Assembly: GCF_011369485.1 (NCBI RefSeq)
Contig: NZ_VXCA01000034.1
Location: 62,001 to 126,000, forward strand
Origin: Pseudomonas atagonensis
GTDB lineage: Bacteria > Pseudomonadota > Gammaproteobacteria > Pseudomonadales > Pseudomonadaceae
Direction of reading: 5' to 3'
DNA: 64,000 nt
Below, one piece after another: positions 16,485 through 23,721 of the stretch; position 1 is the first letter of the stretch, and every line of letters starts with the position of its first letter. Position numbers and translations under genes: made by a program. The notes beneath the pieces were generated by a model, which was not told the DNA's origin, made no database searches, and saw only the letters and a program-made list of their open reading frames with translations.

Positions 16485-17384
16485 ATGTCCCTCCCCTCCC
16501 AAGTACGCCTGATTGAAGTCGGCCCGCGTGACGGCCTGCAGAACGAAGCCCAGCCCATCAGCGTCGCCGACAAGGTGCAACTGGTCGACGCGCTGAGCGC
16601 CGCCGGCCTCGGCTATATAGAAGTCGGCAGTTTCGTTTCGCCCAAGTGGGTGCCGCAGATGGCCGGTTCCGCCGAGGTATTCGCGCAGATCCAGCGCAAG
16701 CCCGGCGTAACCTACGGCGCGCTGGCGCCGAACCTGCGCGGTTTTGAAGATGCACTGGCGTCCGGGGTCAAGGAAGTCGCGGTGTTTGCCGCTGCGTCCG
16801 AAGCGTTTTCGCAGCGCAACATCAATTGCTCTATCAGCGAAAGCCTGGCGCGGTTCGCACCGATCATGGAATCGGCGAAGCAGCACGGCGTTACCGTGCG
16901 CGGTTACGTTTCCTGCGTGTTGGGTTGCCCTTATGAAGGCGAGGTCGACCCGGAACAAGTGGCCATGGTCGCCCGCGAGCTGTATGCGATGGGCTGCTAC
17001 GAAGTCTCGCTGGGTGACACCATCGGCACCGGCACCGCAGGCGCCACCCGCCGTCTGTTCGAAGTGGTCTCGAAACAGGTGCCGCGAGAGAAACTCGCCG
17101 GCCACTTCCACGACACCTACGGCCAGGCCATGGCCAACATCTACGCCAGCCTGCTGGAAGGTATCGCGGTGTTCGACAGCTCCATCGCCGGCCTCGGCGG
17201 CTGCCCCTACGCCAAGGGCGCCAGCGGTAACGTCGCCACCGAAGACGTGGTGTACCTGCTCAACGGCCTGGGCATCGAGACCGGTATCGACCTCGATGCC
17301 TTGATTGCCGCCGGCCAGCAGATCAGTGCTGTGCTGGGTCGCCCAAGCGGTTCGCGCGTAGCCAAGGCCCGTAGCGCACAGTGA
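16485..17384 (+). CDS. liuE: Hydroxymethylglutaryl-CoA lyase
   Basis: Cleaves 3-hydroxy-3-methylglutaryl-CoA to acetyl-CoA and acetoacetate, the last step of leucine degradation (also called mvaB). The 299-residue TIM-barrel protein shows 'EVGPRDGLQNEAQPI' (metal and substrate site Arg/Asp), 'YVSCVLGCPYEGEVDP', 'EVSLGDTIGTGTAG', 'GHFHDTYGQAMANIYA' (metal-binding His pair) and the signature loop 'SIAGLGGCPYAKGASGN' with the active-site Cys. It forms an operon with liuR. Unlike in P. aeruginosa, where liuRABCDE is contiguous, here liuE is separated from liuABCD by crcY and an acyl-CoA ligase. Confidence 0.95.
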   Translation: MSLPSQVRLIEVGPRDGLQNEAQPISVADKVQLVDALSAAGLGYIEVGSFVSPKWVPQMAGSAEVFAQIQRKPGVTYGALAPNLRGFEDALASGVKEVAVFAAASEAFSQRNINCSISESLARFAPIMESAKQHGVTVRGYVSCVLGCPYEGEVDPEQVAMVARELYAMGCYEVSLGDTIGTGTAGATRRLFEVVSKQVPREKLAGHFHDTYGQAMANIYASLLEGIAVFDSSIAGLGGCPYAKGASGNVATEDVVYLLNGLGIETGIDLDALIAAGQQISAVLGRPSGSRVAKARSAQ

Positions 17385-17392
17385 GGGGATGG

Positions 17393-17433
17393 TGTTACCG
17401 CTGAACGCGAAACGTGGGCACAAGCGAGTAACA
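17393..17433 (+). promoter_or_regulatory. Candidate CbrB-type upstream activating sequence for crcY
   Basis: Inverted half-sites TGTTAC (17393-17398) and GTAACA (17428-17433) are 29 bp apart and about 85-125 bp upstream of a sigma54 promoter, a normal enhancer distance. TGTTAC/GTAACA halves are described for CbrB targets, usually with a shorter spacing, so this is tentative. Confidence 0.45.
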
Positions 17434-17514
17434 CGGAAACAAATTGTCTGATTCTGACTGAAGGAAAAATCCTTCAAAAATCTCAAACCCTTGATTTACA
17501 AGGGTTTTGAAAAG

Positions 17515-17531
17515 TTGGCACGGCTTCTGCT
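17515..17531 (+). promoter_or_regulatory. Sigma54 (RpoN) promoter of crcY
   Basis: TTGGCACG-N4-CTGCT matches the -24/-12 consensus (GG at 17517-17518, GC at 17529-17530). Predicted start is close to 17542. Confidence 0.85.
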
Positions 17532-17541
17532 ATCTCTATGG

Positions 17542-17914
17542 CATAACAAGAATAAAAAGCAGCAAACCAATAAAAATAAGACGTACCGACTCTGACATAA
17601 CAAAAACAACACGGCAGAGACGCAGCTAACAGATTTTTTTGGAGAAGGTGTGCTTTTCAGGGTATTCCTCGGAATGACCCGCAACCGGGCAGAGAACAAT
17701 AAAACTACCTTCAGGTAGCTCCCGAATCGGTTGGATCGCTAGACGAGAAAGCAGATCAGCGCTCAAAAAAATACGTTTGCTCTTGACCCCGGATGGGGGT
17801 CGCCAAAAACAGCGGTAAAGGGCCACGGTTGCCAAAAACAACAACAGACCGACCCTCAATAATAAAAAAGAGCACGCGACGACAAAATTAAAGGGGAGCT
17901 TCGGCTCCCCTTTG
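17542..17914 (+). ncRNA. crcY: CrcY-type small RNA that sequesters Hfq/Crc
   Basis: About 370 nt, starting just after a sigma54 promoter and ending at an intrinsic terminator (AAAGGGGAGC, TTCG loop, GCTCCCCTTT, 17890-17913). Six clusters match the CA motif AAnAAnAA bound by Hfq with Crc, near 17545, 17571, 17600, 17696, 17834 and 17859. The region is markedly A-rich for this genome and has no convincing ORF. In P. putida, crcY lies beside the HMG-CoA lyase gene; here it directly follows liuE. Known role of the family: expressed under CbrAB, it titrates Hfq/Crc and relieves catabolite repression. It may also lift repression of the neighbouring liu genes, but that is inference. Confidence 0.9.
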
Positions 17915-17950
17915 TGCTTTCTGTGATTCCTCTTTTCACCGCAGTTCCCT

Positions 17951-18040
17951 TGTAGGAGTGAGCCTGCTCGCGATAGCGTCGTGTCAGTCGTTGCAAATAT
18001 TGACTGATACACCGCTATCGCGAGCAGGCTCACTCCTACA
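17951..18040. repeat. REP doublet, GTAGGAGTGAGCCTGCTCGCGAT family
   Basis: Perfect 28-bp inverted arms (17951-17978 and 18013-18040) enclose 34 bp. Same family as 3097-3196 and 10893-10969. It sits between the crcY terminator and the 3' end of the acyl-CoA ligase gene. Confidence 0.88.
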
Positions 18041-18051
18041 TTTGATCTTCG

Positions 18052-19749
18052 TCAGGCGTGCTTTTCGCGTAACTCTTCAATGCTGATCTCGCGCATGCGG
18101 AATTTCTGGATCTTGCCCGTCACCGTCATCGGAAACTCCTCGACGAATTTAAAGTAACGCGGCGTCTTGAAGTGGGCGATCCGCTCCTTGCACCACGCTT
18201 GCAGTTCTTGTTCGGTGGCGCTGTGGCCGGGATGGAATTTGATCCAGGCGACGATTTCCTCGCCGTAACGCGAGCAGGGAATGCCGATCACCTGCACGTC
18301 CGCCACCGCTGGATGGGTGAAGAAGAACTCTTCCAGTTCGCGCGGGTAAATGTTCTCGCCGCCACGGATGATCATGTCCTTGTTACGGCCGGCGATGCAC
18401 ACGTAACCCTCGTCGTTCATGCTCGCCAGGTCGCCGGTGTGCATCCAGCCTGCCGCGTCGATGGCTTCGGCGGTGGCATTCGGGTTGTTCCAGTAGCCGA
18501 GCATCACGCTGTAGCCACGAGTGCACAGCTCGCCGATGGTGCCGCGTGGCACCGGATTGCCGGCCTCGTCGATGATTTTGCTTTCGAGTTGCGGCTGGGT
18601 GCGGCCGACGGTGGTGACGCGCAGTTCCAGTTCGTCGGATGGCCCGGTCTGCAGGGACACGGGACTGGTTTCGGTCATGCCGTAGGCGATCTGCACTTCA
18701 CTCATGTGCATCTCGTTGATGACCCGACGCATCACCTCGATCGGGCAGGTGGCGCCGGCCATGATCCCGGTGCGCAGGGTCGACAGGTCGAACTCGGCGC
18801 GCTGCGGCTGATCGAGCATGGCGATGAACATGGTCGGCACGCCGTACAGCGCGGTGGCTTTTTCTTCGGCGACGGTGCTCAGGGTCAGCAGCGGATCGAA
18901 GGCATCGTTGGGATAAATCATGGTGCTGCCGTGGGTGATGCAGCCGAGATTGCCCATGACCATGCCGAAGCAGTGATACAGCGGCACCGGGATCACCAGG
19001 CGATCAGCGGCGGTCAGGCCGAGGCTTTCGCCGACCATGTAACCGTTGTTGAGGATGTTGTAGTGACTGAGGGTCGCGCCCTTGGGAAAACCGGTGGTGC
19101 CGGAGGTGTACTGAATGTTGACGGGCTGATCGAAGTGCAGGCTGTCGCTGCGTTCACGTAGTTGTTCTGGAGAGACACTGGCGGCCAGATCTGCCAGTTG
19201 CGACCACGGGAGAAAACCCGAAGGCGGCTGGGGATCAAGGCTGATCAACCCGCGCAGTTCCGGCAGGCGCTCGCTGCGCAGCTCGCCGATGGATTGCTCG
19301 ACCAGTTCAGGCAGCAAGCCTTGCAACATGCCGTGATAGTTGGAGCTCTTGAACGCGCCCGCGCAGACCAGCCATTGGCAGCCGGATTGCTTGAGCACGT
19401 ATTCGAGTTCGGAGCTGCGGTAGGCCGGGTTGATGTTGACCAGAATCACGCCGATCTTCGCGGTGGCGAACTGTGTGATGCACCACTGCGCGCAGTTCGG
19501 CGCCCAGATGCCGAGCCGATCGCCGGCCTGCAAACCCAACGCCAGCAATGCTCTGGCATGCACGTCCACTGCCTCGGCCAGTTGCCGCCAGCTGTAACGT
19601 AGCTGCTGATGGCGCACCACCAGCGCCTCGCCGTCCGGGTACTGCGCGACGGTCTCGTCGAACTTCTGCCCGATGGTCATCGCCAGCAAGGCTTTGCTCT
19701 GGGAACCACGGGTGTAGCTGCGCTGCGGGTTTGCACTGGGTTGATCCAT
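18052..19749 (-). CDS. AMP-binding acyl-CoA synthetase of the liu locus
   Basis: ATP-dependent ligase activating a carboxylic acid to its CoA thioester. The 565-residue ANL enzyme shows 'QYTSGTTGFPKGATLSHYN' (P-loop A3), 'IAYGMTETSPVS' (A5), 'GWMHTGDLASMNDEGYVCIAGRNKDMIIRGGENI' (A7-A8 hinge) and catalytic 'MTVTGKIQKFRM' Lys near the C-terminus. I start at ATG 19749; upstream in-frame sequence runs into a repeat. It diverges from liuA across LiuR-type sites, so a branched short-chain substrate such as isovalerate or an isoprenoid acid is plausible (inference). Confidence 0.9.
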   Translation of the reverse strand: MDQPSANPQRSYTRGSQSKALLAMTIGQKFDETVAQYPDGEALVVRHQQLRYSWRQLAEAVDVHARALLALGLQAGDRLGIWAPNCAQWCITQFATAKIGVILVNINPAYRSSELEYVLKQSGCQWLVCAGAFKSSNYHGMLQGLLPELVEQSIGELRSERLPELRGLISLDPQPPSGFLPWSQLADLAASVSPEQLRERSDSLHFDQPVNIQYTSGTTGFPKGATLSHYNILNNGYMVGESLGLTAADRLVIPVPLYHCFGMVMGNLGCITHGSTMIYPNDAFDPLLTLSTVAEEKATALYGVPTMFIAMLDQPQRAEFDLSTLRTGIMAGATCPIEVMRRVINEMHMSEVQIAYGMTETSPVSLQTGPSDELELRVTTVGRTQPQLESKIIDEAGNPVPRGTIGELCTRGYSVMLGYWNNPNATAEAIDAAGWMHTGDLASMNDEGYVCIAGRNKDMIIRGGENIYPRELEEFFFTHPAVADVQVIGIPCSRYGEEIVAWIKFHPGHSATEQELQAWCKERIAHFKTPRYFKFVEEFPMTVTGKIQKFRMREISIEELREKHA

Positions 19750-19808
19750 GACGACCCCTATTGTCTTTATTAGTGGGTTTACCGGTTTACACTTTTGTGG
19801 GAGCCAAC

Positions 19809-19930
19809 TGTGGCGAGTGGATTTATCCCCGTTGGGTGGCGAAGCCGCCCCCTGCATAACTCCAGACAAATCAGATTTACAGATTTCACGACTGCTTCGC
19901 AGCCGAGCGGGGATAAATCCCCTCGCCACA
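19809..19930. repeat. Composite REP unit, GTGGCGAG(G/T)GGATTTATCCCC family
   Basis: Second near-identical copy of the roughly 120-bp unit at 11945-12065, including the non-palindromic interior. The arms are TGTGGCGAGTGGATTTATCC and its inverse. Confidence 0.85.
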
Positions 19931-19994
19931 AAAGCCCGCTCCCACAAAAAAGCGATCCGCTTTCAATCTTGAACTGGCTCTACTCTCGCTCAAG

Positions 19995-20052
19995 TTGACG
20001 TTAACGTAAAGGGTGATTGACAGCCATTCGTCACAGGCTTACGTTAACGTAA
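19995..20052 (+). promoter_or_regulatory. Divergent ligase/liuA control region with two LiuR-type operators
   Basis: TTGACGTTAACGTAAA at 19995-20010 and the perfect 14-bp palindrome TTACGTTAACGTAA at 20039-20052 match the site before liuR. A candidate liuA promoter TTGACA (20017-20022), 17 bp, TACGTT (20040-20045) places one operator upstream of the -35 and the other over the -10. liuA begins at 20109. Confidence 0.75.
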
Positions 20053-20108
20053 AGGTGAGAACTGAAACGCCCTTCTCCCCACCCTACAAAAAAGCCAAAA
20101 GGTGACCC

Positions 20109-21272
20109 ATGAGCTATCCATCCCTGAACTTCGCCCTCGGTGAAACCATCGACATGCTGCGCGATCAGGTTCAGTCCTTCGTCGCCGATCAGATCGCTCC
20201 GCGTGCGGCGCAGATCGACAGTGACAACCTGTTCCCCGCCGACATGTGGCGCAAATTCGGAGACATGGGCCTGCTCGGCATCACCGTGCCGGAAGAGTAC
20301 GGCGGTGCTGGCCTGGGTTACCTGGCGCACGTCGTGGCGATGGAAGAAATCAGCCGTGGCTCCGCTTCCGTAGCGCTGTCCTACGGCGCGCACTCCAACC
20401 TCTGCGTTAACCAGATCAACCGCAACGGCAATCACGAACAGAAATCCAAATACCTGCCGAAGCTGATCAGCGGCGAACACGTTGGCGCCCTCGCTATGAG
20501 CGAGCCGAATGCCGGTTCCGACGTGGTTTCGATGAAGCTGCGTGCCGACAAGCGCGGCGACCGTTTCGTGCTCAACGGCAGCAAGACCTGGATCACCAAC
20601 GGCCCCGACGCCAACACCTACGTGATCTACGCCAAGACCGACCTGGAAAAAGGCCCGCACGGCATCACCGCGTTCATCGTCGAGCGTGACTGGAAAGGCT
20701 TCAGCCGCAGCAACAAGTTCGACAAGCTCGGCATGCGCGGCTCCAACACCTGCGAGCTGTTCTTCGATGACGTCGAAGTGCCGGAAGAAAACATCCTCGG
20801 CGTGCTCAACGGCGGCGTGAAAGTCTTGATGAGCGGCCTCGATTACGAGCGCGTGGTTCTTTCCGGTGGACCGACCGGGATCATGCAGTCGTGCATGGAC
20901 CTCATCGTGCCGTACATCCACGACCGCAAGCAGTTCGGCCAGAGCATCGGCGAATTCCAGCTGATCCAGGGCAAAGTCGCCGACATGTACACCCAGCTCA
21001 ACGCCAGCCGCGCTTACCTTTACGCCGTGGCCCAGGCCTGCGAACGCGGCGAAACCACGCGCAAGGACGCCGCCGGGGTGATCCTCTACACCGCCGAACG
21101 CGCCACGCAAATGGCCCTCGACGCAATCCAGATTCTCGGCGGTAACGGTTACATCAACGAATTCCCGGCTGGCCGTCTGCTGCGAGACGCCAAGCTGTAC
21201 GAAATCGGCGCCGGTACCAGTGAGATCCGTCGCATGCTGATCGGTCGCGAACTGTTCAACGAAACCCGCTAA
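20109..21272 (+). CDS. liuA: Isovaleryl-CoA dehydrogenase
   Basis: Oxidises isovaleryl-CoA to 3-methylcrotonyl-CoA with FAD, passing electrons to ETF. The 387-residue acyl-CoA dehydrogenase shows 'LAMSEPNAGSDVVSMK', 'NGSKTWITNGPDANTYVIYAKT', 'SNKFDKLGMRGSNTCELFFDDV' and 'GLDYERVVLSGGPTGIMQ', where the Glu before Arg is the catalytic base in the position characteristic of isovaleryl-CoA dehydrogenases. It is the first gene of liuABCD; liuB follows after 12 bp. Confidence 0.95.
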   Translation: MSYPSLNFALGETIDMLRDQVQSFVADQIAPRAAQIDSDNLFPADMWRKFGDMGLLGITVPEEYGGAGLGYLAHVVAMEEISRGSASVALSYGAHSNLCVNQINRNGNHEQKSKYLPKLISGEHVGALAMSEPNAGSDVVSMKLRADKRGDRFVLNGSKTWITNGPDANTYVIYAKTDLEKGPHGITAFIVERDWKGFSRSNKFDKLGMRGSNTCELFFDDVEVPEENILGVLNGGVKVLMSGLDYERVVLSGGPTGIMQSCMDLIVPYIHDRKQFGQSIGEFQLIQGKVADMYTQLNASRAYLYAVAQACERGETTRKDAAGVILYTAERATQMALDAIQILGGNGYINEFPAGRLLRDAKLYEIGAGTSEIRRMLIGRELFNETR

Positions 21273-21284
21273 ACGGAGCTGTCC

Positions 21285-22892
21285 ATGGCTATCCTGCATA
21301 CCCAGCTCAACCCTCGTTCAGCGGAGTTCACCGCCAACAGCGCAGCGATGCTCGAACAGGTCGACGCCCTGCACACCCTGCTGGCCCAAGTGGCTCAGGG
21401 TGGCGGCGCGAAAGCTCAGGAACGGCACACCTCGCGTGGCAAACTGCTGCCGCGCGAGCGAATCAACCGCTTGCTCGATCCGGGCTCACCGTTTCTGGAA
21501 ATCAGTCAATTGGCCGCCCACGCTGTGTATGGCGAAGACGTGCCGGCCGCTGGCGTCATTGCCGGGATCGGTCGAGTCGAAGGCGTCGAGTGCATGATCG
21601 TCGCCAACGACGCGACGGTAAAAGGTGGCTCGTACTACCCGTTGACCGTGAAGAAACACCTGCGCGCGCAAACCATCGCCCAGCAGAACCGTCTGCCATG
21701 CATCTATCTGGTGGATTCGGGCGGCGCCAACCTGCCGCGTCAGGACGAAGTGTTCCCGGATCGCGAGCACTTCGGGCGGATCTTCTTCAACCAGGCCAAC
21801 ATGAGCGCCATGGGGATTCCGCAGATTGCCGTGGTCATGGGCTCCTGCACTGCCGGCGGCGCTTACGTGCCGGCGATGGCCGACGAAGCAATCATGGTGC
21901 GCAATCAGGCGACGATTTTCCTCGCCGGCCCGCCGCTGGTGAAAGCCGCGACCGGTGAAGTGGTCAGCGCCGAAGACCTCGGCGGGGCCGATGTGCATTG
22001 CAAGATTTCCGGGGTCGCCGACCACTACGCCGAAAGCGATGAGCACGCCCTCGCCCTCGCCCGCCGCAGCGTCGCCAACCTCAACTGGCGCAAACTTGGT
22101 GAAGTGCAGCAGCGCACCCCGATTGCGCCGCTGTATGCCAGCGACGAGTTGTACGGCGTGGTTTCGGCGGACGCGAAGCAGCCGTTCGATGTGCGCGAAG
22201 TGATTGCGCGGCTGGTCGACGGTTCAGTGTTCGATGAATTCAAAGCCTTGTTCGGCACGACGCTGGTGTGCGGTTTCGCCCACCTGCACGGCTACCCCAT
22301 CGCGATCCTCGCCAACAACGGCATCCTGTTCGCCGAAGCCGCGCAAAAAGGCGCGCACTTCATCGAACTGGCCTGCCAGCGCGGCATCCCGCTTTTGTTC
22401 CTGCAGAACATCACAGGCTTCATGGTCGGCCAGAAATACGAGGCCGGCGGCATCGCCAAACACGGCGCGAAACTGGTGACCGCCGTGGCGTGCGCCAAGG
22501 TGCCGAAATTCACCGTGATCATCGGCGGCAGCTTCGGCGCCGGCAACTACGGCATGTGCGGGCGGGCCTACGATCCGCGCTTCCTGTGGATGTGGCCGAA
22601 TGCGCGGATCGGCGTGATGGGCGCCGAACAGGCGGCCGGCGTGCTGGTTCAGGTCAAGCGCGAGCAGGCCGAACGCAGCGGCCAGGCGTTCAGTGCCGAA
22701 CAGGAAAGCGAGATCAAGCAACCGATTCTCGACCAGTACGAAGAGCAGGGTCACCCCTACTACTCCAGCGCACGACTGTGGGACGACGGCGTCATCGACC
22801 CGGCACAGACCCGCGATGTGCTGGCCCTGGCCTTGTCCGCGTCGTTGAACGCGCCTATCGAACCGAGCCGCTTCGGCGTGTTCCGGATGTGA
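21285..22892 (+). CDS. liuB: 3-Methylcrotonyl-CoA carboxylase beta (carboxyltransferase) subunit
   Basis: Transfers CO2 from biotin to 3-methylcrotonyl-CoA, giving 3-methylglutaconyl-CoA. The 535 residues have the two crotonase-fold carboxyltransferase halves: 'RERINRLLDPGSPFLEIS', 'YLVDSGGANLPRQDEVFPD', 'VMGSCTAGGAYVPAMADEA', 'FLQNITGFMVGQKYEAGGIAKHGAK' and 'GGSFGAGNYGMCGRAYDPRFLWMWPNARIGVMG'. It works with LiuD. Confidence 0.95.
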   Translation: MAILHTQLNPRSAEFTANSAAMLEQVDALHTLLAQVAQGGGAKAQERHTSRGKLLPRERINRLLDPGSPFLEISQLAAHAVYGEDVPAAGVIAGIGRVEGVECMIVANDATVKGGSYYPLTVKKHLRAQTIAQQNRLPCIYLVDSGGANLPRQDEVFPDREHFGRIFFNQANMSAMGIPQIAVVMGSCTAGGAYVPAMADEAIMVRNQATIFLAGPPLVKAATGEVVSAEDLGGADVHCKISGVADHYAESDEHALALARRSVANLNWRKLGEVQQRTPIAPLYASDELYGVVSADAKQPFDVREVIARLVDGSVFDEFKALFGTTLVCGFAHLHGYPIAILANNGILFAEAAQKGAHFIELACQRGIPLLFLQNITGFMVGQKYEAGGIAKHGAKLVTAVACAKVPKFTVIIGGSFGAGNYGMCGRAYDPRFLWMWPNARIGVMGAEQAAGVLVQVKREQAERSGQAFSAEQESEIKQPILDQYEEQGHPYYSSARLWDDGVIDPAQTRDVLALALSASLNAPIEPSRFGVFRM

Positions 22893-22905
22893 TCGGGAGA
22901 ACCTC

Positions 22906-23721
22906 ATGAGCGACTTCAACACCCTCGAATTACAAAGCGATCCACGGGGTTTCGCGACCCTGTGGCTCAGCCGCGAAGAAAAGAATAACGCGTTCAACGC
23001 CGAGATGATCCGCGAACTGATCCTGGCTTTGGACAAGGTCGCCAGCGACGCCAGCCTGCGTTTCCTGCTGGTGCGCGGGCGCGGCAAGCACTTCAGCGCC
23101 GGCGCGGATCTGGCCTGGATGCAGCAATCGGCCGAGCTCGATTACCACACCAACCTCGACGACGCCCGGGAACTGGCGGAGCTGATGTACAACCTCGCCA
23201 AACTGAAAATCCCGACCGTGGCCGTGGTGCAAGGCGCGGCGTTTGGCGGCGCATTGGGTTTGATCAGTTGCTGTGACATGGCGATTGGTGCCGATGAGGC
23301 GCAGTTCTGCCTGTCGGAAGTGCGCATCGGCCTGGCGCCCGCGGTGATCAGTCCGTTCGTGGTGCAAGCCATCGGCGAACGTGCGACGCGGCGTTATGCG
23401 CTGACGGCCGAGCGTTTTGGCGGCCAACGGGCGCGTGAAATTGGATTGCTGTCCGAGAGCTATCCAGCGACTGGGCTTGAACAGAAAGTCGAACAATGGA
23501 TCGACAATCTGCTGCTCAACAGCCCCGCCGCCATGCGCGCCAGCAAGGATCTGCTGCGTGAAGTCGGCAACGGCGCGCTGACTCCGGCCCTGCGTCGTTA
23601 CACCGAAAACGCCATCGCCCGCATCCGCGTCAGCCCGGAAGGCCAGGAGGGTCTGCGGGCCTTTTTGCAGAAACGTCCGCCGATCTGGCAAGCCGCAACG
23701 ACCACCAAGGAGTCGCGTTGA
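22906..23721 (+). CDS. liuC: Methylglutaconyl-CoA hydratase (crotonase family)
   Basis: Hydrates 3-methylglutaconyl-CoA to HMG-CoA, the substrate of LiuE. The 271-residue crotonase has the oxyanion-hole segments 'HFSAGADLAWMQQ' and 'GAAFGGALGLISCCDMAIG', then 'SEVRIGLAPAVISPFVV'. It lies between the two carboxylase subunit genes, 13 bp after liuB, and its stop overlaps the liuD start (TTGATGA). Confidence 0.93.
   Translation: MSDFNTLELQSDPRGFATLWLSREEKNNAFNAEMIRELILALDKVASDASLRFLLVRGRGKHFSAGADLAWMQQSAELDYHTNLDDARELAELMYNLAKLKIPTVAVVQGAAFGGALGLISCCDMAIGADEAQFCLSEVRIGLAPAVISPFVVQAIGERATRRYALTAERFGGQRAREIGLLSESYPATGLEQKVEQWIDNLLLNSPAAMRASKDLLREVGNGALTPALRRYTENAIARIRVSPEGQEGLRAFLQKRPPIWQAATTTKESR

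Noticed and set aside
17626..18033. Minus-strand frame of 135 codons after liuE
   Set aside because: It runs through the crcY RNA, its terminator and a REP element; the translation (MSLLAIAVYQSIFATTDTTL) comes from REP sequence.
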